This document shows, one piece after another, positions 49,219-58,149 of a stretch of 64,000 nt of DNA; the stretch's first letter is position 1; the number at the start of each line of letters is the position of its first letter. The DNA is taken from NCBI GenBank assembly GCA_035689185.1, contig DASSLY010000010.1, forward strand, positions 22,045 to 86,044, given 5' to 3'. The stretch comes from DASSLY01 sp035689185 (lineage in GTDB: Bacteria > Actinomycetota > Actinomycetes > Actinomycetales > Dermatophilaceae). The position numbers and the translations under genes were made by a program. The notes beneath the pieces were generated by a model that saw nothing but the letters and a program-made list of their open reading frames with translations, did no database searches and had not been told where the DNA came from.

Positions 49219-52200
49219 CAGGACGCTCCCGTCCCGGCGGCGACGGCCACGGCCGGGTCGCCCGGCTGGCCCGGCAGGTCGAGGTCGGTGATGTCCAGGG
49301 TGTCGACGACGGCGACGCAGGCCACGGACGGGCCGTTGCTCGACGCCGCCTCCGGGGCTATCGACCAACCCGACGTCATCGGCTGGAACGACGGGGCGGC
49401 CAGCGCCTGGTCGCCGGGCAGGTCGTTGAACTGCGCCGGCGCGAACAGGTCGGTGACCGGGGCTCGTCGCACCCCGGGGCCCAGGTCGAGTCCGACGGTG
49501 TACGCCCGCGGGCCGGCCTCAGCCAGCCGGGAGCCGAGGCGGCTGATCGGCAGGTCGAGCGGGGCGACCTTCTGCCGGACCGAGACCTCGGCCAGCGGGT
49601 GCGCCAGCACCCGCTGGGAGCCGGGCCGCGCGGCGACGACGGTGACGCCGGGGGCGCGCGAGGCGGGCAGGACGGCCTGCCAGGCGTCCGGCGAGCGCAC
49701 CGCCTCCCAGATCAGCGAGGCGACGTCGGCGGTCTCGACGGTCAGCGCCCCCGCGGTCGCCGACCCGAGAGTGACGTCGACCGGGATGCCGACGTCCCAG
49801 AACAGGACCGAGAAGCTCGCCTTCCCGGTGAGGTGCCACGGGCTCGGTCCGGTGACGTGCAGGGTCAGCCGCAGCGAGAGCAGCGTCGAGCCGCCCGCGG
49901 TGATCTTGACCCAGGCCGCGAGGTCGACCTGGAGCTGGAACGGCGACCACTGGATGAGCGCGTCGAACGACCCGCCCCCCTCCACGCCGAACCCGCTCTT
50001 GGCCAGCTTGATGCTGGCCCGGGCACCCAGCTGCAGGGTGTTGGGGGTGATGGCGAGGTAGGCCTCGAAGCGCACCTGCGGCGTCTCCCCGGTGGTGAGG
50101 GTCATGGAGATGCGCTTGAGCGGGCGGATGCCGGGGGGCGGGGTGAACCCCGGGTGGAACCCGCCGACGGACAGCAGGAAGCCGGGGTTGGTCAGCCAGT
50201 CCAGCCGCAGCGCGACGTCACCGCTGATCGCGAAGGACAGGATGCGGGAGTCGTGCAGCGACGCGTCGAGCGCCAGCTGGCCCTTGCCGAGGTCCAGGAC
50301 CCCGATCGCGTCGACGTGCAGCTCGACGACGGCCGCGTCGGGCTTGGGCAGCTTCGCGGTGAGCGCCGCCAGGATGACCGCGCGGACCGGCTGCGGCAGG
50401 TCGAGCAGCACCGCGACCCGCATGGTGAGCAGCGGCGGCGTGCCCCAGGAGATCTCCGCGAGCGGTCCGACGACGAGCCGGTCCCGCGCGATCGGGAAGA
50501 CCTGGTCCAGCGTCCGCAGCACCCGGTCGGCGTTCTTGACCGGGTCCTGGACGAACAGCACCGAGTCCAGCACGCCCGACCCAAGGCCACCCCGGATGAC
50601 GTCAGCGTCGACGGTGCGGTTGAGCGCCACCAGGCCGCCGATGCCGGTGAGCGCGAACCCCATCCCGAGCTGGACCGGGGTGAAGCCCTGGGCCGTGATG
50701 AGGATGAGCAGCGCGAAGCCGGGACGGCCGTCCGGCAGCCGGGTCGTCAGGATCCCGATGGCCTTCACCGCCACGCTGCCGAACAGCTTCAGCTCGGCGA
50801 TGCCGGCATACGTGCCGGTTTGCGGGTCGACGCGCAGGTAGCCCCCGCCGCTCACGGCCGGGCTGTTGATCGCGATGCCGACCCCGCTCGGCGGCTTGAG
50901 CCCGAAGCGCAGCGCGAGGTCGCCCAGCACCCGCTCCCCCGGCGTGGCCGCCGGGGCGGCCTCGAGCGCCACCCCCACCTCCGACAACGCCACCGCGAAC
51001 GGCCCCAGGCTGCCCGAACCGCTGACCGCGACGACGAGCCGTAGCCCCGGGTCGGCCGCGCGCAGGCCGACGGTCACCGAGTCCAGCCGCAGCCCGCCGG
51101 CCCCCGCGGCCACCGGCACGGTGACCGCCAGCCCCGGCGAACCGGCCAGGGTGAGCCCGGACTTGGACGACCAGCGCAGCACGAAGCCGACGTCGACGCG
51201 GCGCGGCGCGGCCCCCAGCAGCCGGCCGAGGAACCCGGTGTCCTGGCCCAGCTCGAGCACCAGGCTGAGGGCCGGCGGCGCCGGGTCGGGTCCGGTGCCG
51301 ACCTCCACCAGGAGCTCCGGGTCGGCCAGCGTGCCCCGCACCCGGGCGCCGAGGAGCAGCTGGCCGAGCTCGACGCGGGGGCCGCCGGCCGAGCCGAGCA
51401 CCACCCACGGCGGCTCGCGGGTCCCGGTCAGCGCCAGGGAGGTGTCGACGGCCAGCGTGGCCGCACTGGCAGAGACCACCACCGCGTGCGGCTCCACCCG
51501 CAGCGCCAGCCCGTCGTCGGTGTCGGCCGCGCCGGTCAGCGCCCACGTCAGCTGCGCCCCGGGGGGCAGCTCCGGCTCGTCGTCGGGGTCGACCGGGTCG
51601 TCGGGGTCGTCCGGCGGACCCGACCCGACGCCGCCGACGACGTAGGCCGACACGAGCAGCGCGTCCGGTCGGCCCGAGCCGGTCGTCGGGACCGGGACGG
51701 GCAGCACCGACAGGCCCATCTCCAGGTGGTCGGGGTCGCCGTCGATGCCCTCGCTGACCAAGGGGACACGCAGCTCCCGCACCAGGTCGCGGTCCGGCGC
51801 GCCCGCCGGGTAGTGCCGGTCGAGCAGGTCGGCCGCTGGCACCCGGGCAAGCGCGGGCACGTCGACCGCCCACGCCGCCCGGACCAGGGCATCGAGCACG
51901 GCGACGTGGTCCAGGCCCTCCGGAGCGCCCCAGCGGTAGGCCGCGCGCAGCAACGCCACCGGGTCGGCCAGCTCGCCGAGCCGGTCCCAGCGGATCCGCC
52001 GGGGGGTGTATGCGGTGCGGTTGCGTTCGGTGGGCTGCACCGTCCGCGTCTGCACGATCCCCACCGTCGTCAGGACCGCGACCAGCCCGGGCTTGACCCG
52101 CTCCAGCCAGCGCAGGACGACGTCCTCGACCAGCCCTTCGGCCAGCTCGGAGACGAAGCCCGGCTGGTCGAGCGGGAAGGGCAGGTTCGCCGGGTCGAGG

Positions 52201-52496
52201 CCGGCCAGCGCGGTGACCGCGTCGGCGACCCTGCGCCACGCCTCGATGATCTGGATGGCGGTCGGCAGCGGCTCCGCGCCGCCGTCCAGGGCCTCGGCGA
52301 GCTCGCCGATCCGCACGAGGGCGGGCCCCAACTGGAAGGCCGACCGGACGGTGGCCGTCGTGGTGTCGTCGAGCAGGTCCGCGGTCCAGCCGTAGCGAGC
52401 CAGCAGCGCCCTCAGCGTGTCGGGGCTGGCCAGGGACAGGCGCAGATCCGTGGCCATCTCCGCGATGCCCCGGGCCAGCGCGGTTTCCAGGCTCAC
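49218..52496 (-). CDS. DUF6603 domain protein, 1092 aa
   Basis: The C-terminal half carries long beta-strand arrays of the DUF6603 type. Recognisable stretches are FALLILITAQGFTPVQLGMG then FALTGIGGLVALNRTVDADV, WGTPPLLTMRVAVLLDLPQP, FLLSVGGFHPGFTPPPGIRP, and ITPNTLQLGARASIKLAKSG. The N-terminal 400 residues are helical then beta-rich with Asp/Pro-rich linkers (GPPDDPDDPVDPDDEPE). There is no signal peptide. The GTG at 52496 overlaps the upstream gene by 4 bases (GTGA), which supports this start over the long open frame upstream. DUF6603 proteins are large, likely self-associating and of unknown function. It is the most recognisable member of the cluster. Confidence 0.85.
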   Translation of the reverse strand: MSLETALARGIAEMATDLRLSLASPDTLRALLARYGWTADLLDDTTTATVRSAFQLGPALVRIGELAEALDGGAEPLPTAIQIIEAWRRVADAVTALAGLDPANLPFPLDQPGFVSELAEGLVEDVVLRWLERVKPGLVAVLTTVGIVQTRTVQPTERNRTAYTPRRIRWDRLGELADPVALLRAAYRWGAPEGLDHVAVLDALVRAAWAVDVPALARVPAADLLDRHYPAGAPDRDLVRELRVPLVSEGIDGDPDHLEMGLSVLPVPVPTTGSGRPDALLVSAYVVGGVGSGPPDDPDDPVDPDDEPELPPGAQLTWALTGAADTDDGLALRVEPHAVVVSASAATLAVDTSLALTGTREPPWVVLGSAGGPRVELGQLLLGARVRGTLADPELLVEVGTGPDPAPPALSLVLELGQDTGFLGRLLGAAPRRVDVGFVLRWSSKSGLTLAGSPGLAVTVPVAAGAGGLRLDSVTVGLRAADPGLRLVVAVSGSGSLGPFAVALSEVGVALEAAPAATPGERVLGDLALRFGLKPPSGVGIAINSPAVSGGGYLRVDPQTGTYAGIAELKLFGSVAVKAIGILTTRLPDGRPGFALLILITAQGFTPVQLGMGFALTGIGGLVALNRTVDADVIRGGLGSGVLDSVLFVQDPVKNADRVLRTLDQVFPIARDRLVVGPLAEISWGTPPLLTMRVAVLLDLPQPVRAVILAALTAKLPKPDAAVVELHVDAIGVLDLGKGQLALDASLHDSRILSFAISGDVALRLDWLTNPGFLLSVGGFHPGFTPPPGIRPLKRISMTLTTGETPQVRFEAYLAITPNTLQLGARASIKLAKSGFGVEGGGSFDALIQWSPFQLQVDLAAWVKITAGGSTLLSLRLTLHVTGPSPWHLTGKASFSVLFWDVGIPVDVTLGSATAGALTVETADVASLIWEAVRSPDAWQAVLPASRAPGVTVVAARPGSQRVLAHPLAEVSVRQKVAPLDLPISRLGSRLAEAGPRAYTVGLDLGPGVRRAPVTDLFAPAQFNDLPGDQALAAPSFQPMTSGWSIAPEAASSNGPSVACVAVVDTLDITDLDLPGQPGDPAVAVAAGTGAS

Positions 52497-53851
52497 GGGA
52501 AGAGCACCCACCCCTCGTTGACCGGCTCGGCGGGGGTGGGCAGGTTGGTCTCCGTGCCGAGGATGCCGTCGAACATGGTCCGGCCGATGGCACCGCGGAT
52601 CGACTTGGGGTTGGTGACCAGCGGCCCCAGCGCGGGGGCGAAGGCGCCGCCGAGGAAGCAGCCCCACAGGTAGACCTTCACGTTGCTGGCCAACGCCAAC
52701 CGGTCGAGCTTGGCGACGAAGTCGGTTTGCGTGACGACGACGGAGGCTTCCGGTTCGGCGCCCTTGGAGTTCTGGATGCCGTACTCCAGGAACAGCGACT
52801 CGGGCGCGGAGTGTCCGACGTAGTCCAGCCGCCGGATCTTGCACTTGGCCCGGGTCACCGACGGGGCGGTGTCCCACAGCGGGGTCCGCATGCCTTTCTT
52901 GGCGAACGCCTGGCCGGCCCAGGTGCAGTCGTCGATGTCGCCGCGCAGCATGTGGTCCTCGTCGACCAACTCGGTCATCGCCAGCCGCCGCTCACCGGTC
53001 CAGGTGCCGGTGTTGAGGTAGCCGAAGATGCTGTCGACGTCACGGACGAAGAGCACCTTGACGTAGACCCCGAGCAGCGGGGGCACGTCTCGCACCGGTG
53101 CGAACTGCCCCCACTTCGAGCCGTAGCAGATCCGGATCGGCAGGTCGGTGAGGGCGTCGACGTAGGCGTCGGGGTCGTGCATCCGCTTGGCGAACCCCCC
53201 GTCGGGCATGGCGTTGCCGGCGCTGTCGACTTCTCCCGTGGTGCGCATGAGGATCTCGTGGTCGATGTCCGGTTCGGTGCTGCCGTACACCGGCGGGGTG
53301 CTCGACGAGCCCTTCCTGGTCGGCGGCGTCTGCGGCCGCGGCGGTGCGGTGAACTGGTCGGAGGCCCGGAACTTCGGGTTGTACGGGTTGGCGTTGACGT
53401 AGGCGGAGCCGCGGTGGAGCGCCATGTTGTACGGCGACGCCTGCCAGTCGACGAGCTCCCGGTCGACCCGTTGGCCGGCGACCCTGGCCCCGTAGTAGCT
53501 CGGCAGCCAGACCATGAAGGTGAGCAGGTCGCCCCGGGCCGGCGTGATCGCCTCCGGGACCCGGCCGCGCAGCTCGACCAGCTTCACCGCGGCATACAGG
53601 AAGTTGGCCCAGTAATAGTCGTGGGTCGAGGTCGGCTCGAGCAGGGGATCACCCGGTATGACGTGGGCCGGGTCGCCGCGCAGGTACTTGGTGATGTTGG
53701 CGGGGCTGGTGTCCGCCGGGCGCGGCTCGGCGTGGTAGGTCTCGGACTGGTGCCAGTGCCCGTAGCCGTTGAAGGTGTTCGACGGCCCGCCCACGATGAC
53801 GATGTGCTCGCGGGTGCGGTGCCCCCGGCCGCCCGGCTGCCCCGAGGTCAC
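52493..53851 (-). CDS. Uncharacterised 452-aa protein with a caspase/CHAT-like His-Cys arrangement, first gene of the cluster
   Basis: This is the promoter-proximal gene. The N-terminal half starts REHIVIVGGPSNTFNGYGHW and includes HDYYWANFLYAAVKLVELRG. The second half has a beta strand then His347 in LDYVGHSAPESLFLEYG and, 51 residues later, Cys398 after a strand in KVYLWGCFLGGAFAP. A strand-His and strand-Cys pair at this spacing resembles the catalytic dyad of caspase-like (clan CD) folds, including CHAT, so a protease is plausible, but the similarity is weak. No signal peptide is seen. The GTG start has GAGGGG 8 bases upstream, placed in a hairpin loop. It overlaps the DUF6603 start by 4 bases. 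Confidence 0.75.
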   Translation of the reverse strand: MTSGQPGGRGHRTREHIVIVGGPSNTFNGYGHWHQSETYHAEPRPADTSPANITKYLRGDPAHVIPGDPLLEPTSTHDYYWANFLYAAVKLVELRGRVPEAITPARGDLLTFMVWLPSYYGARVAGQRVDRELVDWQASPYNMALHRGSAYVNANPYNPKFRASDQFTAPPRPQTPPTRKGSSSTPPVYGSTEPDIDHEILMRTTGEVDSAGNAMPDGGFAKRMHDPDAYVDALTDLPIRICYGSKWGQFAPVRDVPPLLGVYVKVLFVRDVDSIFGYLNTGTWTGERRLAMTELVDEDHMLRGDIDDCTWAGQAFAKKGMRTPLWDTAPSVTRAKCKIRRLDYVGHSAPESLFLEYGIQNSKGAEPEASVVVTQTDFVAKLDRLALASNVKVYLWGCFLGGAFAPALGPLVTNPKSIRGAIGRTMFDGILGTETNLPTPAEPVNEGWVLFP

Positions 53852-53853
53852 GC

Positions 53854-53876
53854 GGCCAGCCCCCTCGTGGCTGGCC
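53854..53876 (-). promoter_or_regulatory. Hairpin enclosing the Shine-Dalgarno of the caspase-like gene
   Basis: On the minus strand GGCCAGCC (53876-53869) and GGCTGGCC (53861-53854) form a perfect 8-bp stem with a 7-base loop. The probable Shine-Dalgarno GAGGGG spans the loop and the first bases of the right arm, and the GTG lies 2 bases past the stem. Folding could control translation of the first gene and, through overlaps, of the operon. Confidence 0.5.
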
Positions 53877-54131
53877 GGTCGGGCACGGGGCCCCCTCTCG
53901 CGACGGTGCTTCGCGCGTCGGCCTGCCGAGCCCAGCGGTGAAACGCTGGAAGCGGTTGGCCCACGGCGTTCGGATCAAGATAGGGCGTCCGGGCCCAACC
54001 GCGACACCGCATTTCCGGGGTTGCGCTCCGGCGCGGTTACCACGGGGTCCGGCCGGGCTCGCCGGCTGCCTGCAACGCTGCGGGGGCCCCAGCGGTGCCA
54101 ACGGGGCCCGGAAGACCGTTACCGTGCCGCC

Positions 54132-54863
54132 ATGGAGCCCGTCTACACCGCTGTCATCGCCTTCGCGCGTGTCCTGTTCGCCGCCGAGGGGCTGAAGTTC
54201 CAGATCACGGGTGCAGAGCACGTCCCGCGGCGCGGGGGCGCGGTGCTGGTGATGAACCACATCGGCTACCTCGACTTCGCGTATGCCGGGCTGGCCGCCC
54301 TCCCGCAGGGCCGGCTGGTGCGGTTCATGGCCAAGGAGTCGGTGTTCCGCCACCCCGTCTCCGGGCCGCTGATGCGCGGCATGAAGCACATCCCGGTGGA
54401 CCGGCAGGCGGGTGCGACCTCGTTCCGCGCCGCGGTGAACGCGCTGCGGGCCGGGGAGATCGTCGGCGTCTTCCCCGAGGCCACGCTCTCGCCGTCGTTC
54501 GAGCTGAAGGACTTCAAGAGCGGCGCGGTCCGGATGGCGCAGGCGGCGAACGTCCCGATCGTCCCGATGGCCATCTGGGGGTCCCAGCGGGTGTGGACCA
54601 AGGGCCACCCGAAGCGTCTGGGTCGCACGAACATCCCGATCGTCTTGCGGGTCGGCGAACCCGTCGCCGTCGGACGCAAGGATGACGCCGAGGCCGTCAA
54701 CGCCAGGGTCAAGGCGATGATCACCGAGCTGCTGCACGCGGCGCAGGCAAGCTACCCCGAGCTGGGCCCGGAGGAGCTGGCGTTCCTGCCGGCACGCCTG
54801 GGCGGCACCGCCCCGACACCCGAGCAGGCAGCCGCGGAGCCACCACCGCGACCCGGTCCGTGA
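54132..54863 (+). CDS. 1-acyl-sn-glycerol-3-phosphate acyltransferase (PlsC family)
   Basis: This 243-aa membrane-associated protein transfers acyl chains to lysophosphatidate or a related acceptor in phospholipid synthesis. The catalytic NHx4D motif is NHIGYLD, at residues about 39-45, and the FPEA motif reads VFPEATLS in place of FPEGTRS. The third motif VPIVPMAIWGSQRVW is present. A Pro/Glu-rich tail ends the protein. ATG 54132 lies at the usual distance upstream of the motif. It is divergent from the seven-gene cluster, and no ribosome-binding site is obvious. Confidence 0.9.
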   Translation: MEPVYTAVIAFARVLFAAEGLKFQITGAEHVPRRGGAVLVMNHIGYLDFAYAGLAALPQGRLVRFMAKESVFRHPVSGPLMRGMKHIPVDRQAGATSFRAAVNALRAGEIVGVFPEATLSPSFELKDFKSGAVRMAQAANVPIVPMAIWGSQRVWTKGHPKRLGRTNIPIVLRVGEPVAVGRKDDAEAVNARVKAMITELLHAAQASYPELGPEELAFLPARLGGTAPTPEQAAAEPPPRPGP

Positions 54864-54911
54864 CGGAGCGCGCAGGACGCGGCCGCTCTGGCATACCGGG
54901 TGGTTAACGTC

Positions 54912-55772
54912 CTACCTCACGAACCTGGAGATGAAGTCGAGGCAGGCCTGGGCCACGTCCTGCCAGCCGGAGTCGATCGTCAGGGAGTGGCCGCGGCCGG
55001 CGATCTCGACCAACTCGGTCACCGCGGCGGTGTTCTTCCGCTGCTTCTTGAAGGTTGCCTGGGCGATCGCGGGCGGGGCCTGGTGGTCCAGCTCGCCGGC
55101 GATGACGAGCATCGGGCCCCGGACCGCGGTGGTCTTGTCGGCCTTGACCTCGGTGCGGGGGTTCAGGTTGGCGAAAGCCGCCTGGAAGATCGGGATCCCG
55201 GATCCGGCCACGTGGTAGCGGTCGTAGAGCTCGTGCGCCTCCTGTTCCGGGACCGCGTTGGCGAACCCGAAGCGGAACTGTTCGAAGGTCAGGGTGACCG
55301 CCCGGTGCCGGTTGGCGGGGTGGGACAGGACGGCGGAGGCGGCCTTCAGCGCGTCGATCGGCAGCGGCAGGACGCCGCGGGAGGGTGCCGGGTCGACGGC
55401 GCAGGTCGCGGCGGACAGCCCCCTGCCGGCGAGCATCTGCACGAGCAGCCCCCCGAATGAGTGGCCGATGAGCGCCGGCTTGCGGTCCAGCTGCTCGATG
55501 ACCATCTGCTGGTAGGCGGCGACGTCGCCGACGCCCTTGCCGGCGAAGGCCTGCGGGTGCTCGTGTGCCTGCTGGACGCTGGCTGGGTCGTTCGGCCAGC
55601 CCGGCGTGACGGCGGCGTAACCGGCGTCCTCGAAGAACCTCGCCCAGTTGTCCCAGCTGGAGTCCAGCAGCCACAGGCCGTGGACGAACACCACCGGCTG
55701 CTTGCCGGAGGCGTTCGCGCGCTCGATCTCCTGTTGCTCAGACGGCGTGGGACGAACCTGGTTCGCGCTCAT
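54912..55772 (-). CDS. Alpha/beta hydrolase
   Basis: This 286-aa protein has the alpha/beta hydrolase core: PVVFVHGLW (oxyanion side), GHSFGG with nucleophile Ser105, Asp229 in GELDHQAPP, and His262 in GRGHSLTID. It resembles esterase/lipase-type hydrolases without a signal peptide. The substrate is unknown. The VOC gene follows on the same strand after about 80 bases in the upstream direction. Confidence 0.9.
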   Translation of the reverse strand: MSANQVRPTPSEQQEIERANASGKQPVVFVHGLWLLDSSWDNWARFFEDAGYAAVTPGWPNDPASVQQAHEHPQAFAGKGVGDVAAYQQMVIEQLDRKPALIGHSFGGLLVQMLAGRGLSAATCAVDPAPSRGVLPLPIDALKAASAVLSHPANRHRAVTLTFEQFRFGFANAVPEQEAHELYDRYHVAGSGIPIFQAAFANLNPRTEVKADKTTAVRGPMLVIAGELDHQAPPAIAQATFKKQRKNTAAVTELVEIAGRGHSLTIDSGWQDVAQACLDFISRFVR

Positions 55773-55849
55773 GGTCCTGGCTCCTTCGTGTCGCGGAGCA
55801 ACCGACGCTGGGCCCGAGCTGTTCGGTCAGACGCCAGCCGACCCAAGCC

Positions 55850-56236
55850 TCAGGTCGCGGTCTCCCACAGACCCAGCACGTTGCCCTCCGGGTCCTTGAA
55901 GTAGGCGTACGCCCCCATGCCGGGGATCTCGGTCCTGGGCGTCACCGTGCTCCCGCCACCCGCCTCGATCTGCTTCAGCGCCTCGTCGATCGCCTCGACG
56001 TCGATCGTGATCACCGGTCCCGGCGTGCGCTCGTCGCGCTGCATCATCCCGCCGTTGATCGCACCCGGTGCGGTGGGCAGCTGCGTCTGCTCGTCGACCG
56101 GGGTGGTCATCACGATCGTGTAGTCTCCGCCGGGCACGGGCATCGTCTGCAGCTGCCAGTCGAAGACCGAGCTGTAGAACCCTTTCGCGCGGTCGAGGTC
56201 CTCCGCCGGGATCTCGAAGTGCACCACCTTGCGCAT
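55850..56236 (-). CDS. VOC family (glyoxalase-like) protein
   Basis: This 128-aa protein starts RKVVHFEIPAEDLDRAKGFY, has VFDWQLQTMP, and ends AYAYFKDPEGNVLGLWE. This matches VOC proteins that bind a metal through His and Glu residues (His7 and the final Glu are in place). It differs clearly from the VOC protein at 19848. The ATG at 56236 has GGAGG 8 bases upstream, and six additional upstream codons are not used. The reaction is unknown. Confidence 0.9.
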   Translation of the reverse strand: MRKVVHFEIPAEDLDRAKGFYSSVFDWQLQTMPVPGGDYTIVMTTPVDEQTQLPTAPGAINGGMMQRDERTPGPVITIDVEAIDEALKQIEAGGGSTVTPRTEIPGMGAYAYFKDPEGNVLGLWETAT

Positions 56237-56330
56237 GGTCACCGCCTCCTCCATGGACGAAATCCGTCGACTGCACCCTCTGACCGTTCACTGTCGCTGT
56301 CAATGACTCGCGACGGGGATGGGGCGAGCG

Positions 56331-56822
56331 CTACCCGACCTCGGTGAGCGACCCGTCGGTCACCGAGTAGACGAAGCCCCGGACCTGGTCCTTGTGCGGG
56401 ATGAACGGGCTCGCCGCGATCCTGGCCATCGACTGCTTCACGTCGGCTGCCGGGTCGCGGAAGGACTCGGCGGCCCAGCCAGGCCGCAGTCCCGTGTCGG
56501 CCTCGATCGCCGCCTTGAACTCGTCATCGGTGAAAGTGAGCATGCCGCAGTCGGTGTGGTGGATCAGGATGATCTCGCGGGTGCCGAGCAGGCGCTGGCT
56601 GATCACCAGCGACCGGATCTCGTCCTCGGTGATGACCCCGCCGGCGTTGCGGATGACGTGAGCGTCGCCCTCGCTCAGCCCCAGCAGGCCGTAGGGGTTC
56701 AACCGGGCGTCCATGCAGGCCACGACGGCCACCCCGGTGGCCGGCGGCATCGGCAGGTGCCCCTTGTCGAACGACGCGGCATACGCCCGGGCGCGTTCCA
56801 GCATGTCTTCGGTGGCGCTCAT
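56331..56822 (-). CDS. Beta-class carbonic anhydrase
   Basis: This 163-aa enzyme interconverts CO2 and bicarbonate. The zinc ligands are clear: Cys36 in ACMDARLN, His89 and Cys92 in HHTDCG, with Asp38/Arg40 as the dyad. The short length matches actinobacterial beta-CAs, which are often annotated simply as carbonic anhydrase. A 95-base gap separates it from the VOC gene, so it may be independently expressed. Confidence 0.93.
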   Translation of the reverse strand: MSATEDMLERARAYAASFDKGHLPMPPATGVAVVACMDARLNPYGLLGLSEGDAHVIRNAGGVITEDEIRSLVISQRLLGTREIILIHHTDCGMLTFTDDEFKAAIEADTGLRPGWAAESFRDPAADVKQSMARIAASPFIPHKDQVRGFVYSVTDGSLTEVG

Positions 56823-57184
56823 CTGGTGTCCTTTCCACGGTGCCGACGTGTCAGCACCTACCGGGCCGGGTCGGTAGCAGCCGAAGGGTACGGCGGCGGG
56901 TCATCCGCAAAGGCTACGGACCCTTGGCGGACGATGCGAGCCGTGCTTCGGACAGCGTGGCGGCCGGCAGGACGCCGGCGTTCCCCGCGGCACGGGAAAG
57001 GCGATGGACGCCGGGTATGCCGCGTGGAACCATGAGGCGGCCGGTCTCACTGTCGTCTGTGGCCACCCATCGGGTTGGCTGGAGCGGTGCGCTTTGAGCC
57101 AACCGCTGCGACGGTCTTGGCAAATCATCTGTCGGGCCGGCACTGCCCTGCACGTCGACGCCAATCTGGAGCGAAGGACCCGCC
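56823..57184. other. Intergenic region between divergent genes
   Basis: These 362 bases lie between the carbonic anhydrase and the sulfotransferase genes. I saw no credible short gene, RNA or repeat in it. It is likely to carry divergent promoters, but no consensus pair stands out. Confidence 0.5.
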
Positions 57185-58132
57185 ATGAGCACAATGAAGA
57201 GGTACCGGACCGTGGTGTTCGACAGCGCCCGGTGGGAGGGGTTTCGGTTCCGCGGCGGCGACATCGTCATCAGCACACCGCCGAAGTGCGGCACCACCTG
57301 GATGCAGACCTGCTGCGCGATGCTCGTGCTGGACACCGTCCAGTTCGACCGGCCGCTCGCCCGAATATCCCCCTGGCTGGACATGCAAACCAACGCGCGG
57401 AGCGATGTCGTCGAAAACCTTGAGGCGCAGAGTCACCGGCGAATCATCAAGACGCACACGCCCCTTGACGGGCTGCCGTTCGACGAGCGGGTCACCTACC
57501 TGTGCGTGGGCCGTGACCCACGCGATGTCGCGCTGTCTTTCGAGCACCACATGGCGAACCTGGACTGGCAGGCGTTCATGACAGCCCGGGCAGCAGCCGT
57601 GGGGCTGGAGGACCTCGAAGACTTCGGCCCACCGCCGGGTCCACCCTCACCGGACCCGCTAGCCCGCTTCTGGCAATGGTGCTCCGGCGACGGAGGCAAC
57701 GGCTCCGTGACCCTGTCCACGATCCTGCGGCACCTGCAGACGTTCTGGGACCGCCGCGACGATCCGAACATTGCGCTGTTCCACTACAGCGACCTGCTTG
57801 CCGATTTGCCTGGCCAGTTCCGTCGCCTGGCCGAGGTGCTCGCGATCCAGATAACCGACTCCCGAGTGGAGGAGTTCGCCGCCGCAGCCACCTACGACAG
57901 CATGAGACGACGCGCCGACGACCTGGTCCCCGACGTCGACAACCGGATCTGGCTCAGCAACCGTGACTTCTTCCACCGCGGCCGGGACAAGCAATGGACC
58001 GAGCTGCTCGACCCGCCAGCGCTCTCCCGCTACGAGCGGCGCGTCGCCGAGCTGGTCGAACCCGACCTCGCAGCCTGGGCCCACGCCGGGACCAGGCCGA
58101 CCGGCTCGCATCCCGGGTTCGCCCTCGCGTAG
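57185..58132 (+). CDS. PAPS-dependent sulfotransferase
   Basis: This 315-aa protein carries the sulfotransferase signature: the 5'-phosphosulfate loop PPKCGTTWMQ (residues 32-41), a catalytic His91 in KTHTPLDGLP, and the 3'-phosphate segment VGRDPRDVALS (Arg110, Ser118). Such enzymes move a sulfo group from PAPS to alcohols, amines or lipids; the acceptor is unknown. GAGCGAAGGACC precedes the ATG. It is convergent with the decayed MFS gene. Confidence 0.9.
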   Translation: MSTMKRYRTVVFDSARWEGFRFRGGDIVISTPPKCGTTWMQTCCAMLVLDTVQFDRPLARISPWLDMQTNARSDVVENLEAQSHRRIIKTHTPLDGLPFDERVTYLCVGRDPRDVALSFEHHMANLDWQAFMTARAAAVGLEDLEDFGPPPGPPSPDPLARFWQWCSGDGGNGSVTLSTILRHLQTFWDRRDDPNIALFHYSDLLADLPGQFRRLAEVLAIQITDSRVEEFAAAATYDSMRRRADDLVPDVDNRIWLSNRDFFHRGRDKQWTELLDPPALSRYERRVAELVEPDLAAWAHAGTRPTGSHPGFALA

Positions 58133-58149
58133 CGCTCGCCGCCGCCCGC

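Noticed and set aside
39279..53851. Extracellular contractile injection system or prophage tail cluster
   Set aside because: No sheath, tube, AAA ATPase, LysM, tape-measure or baseplate wedge protein could be recognised. Size and coiled coils alone are insufficient.
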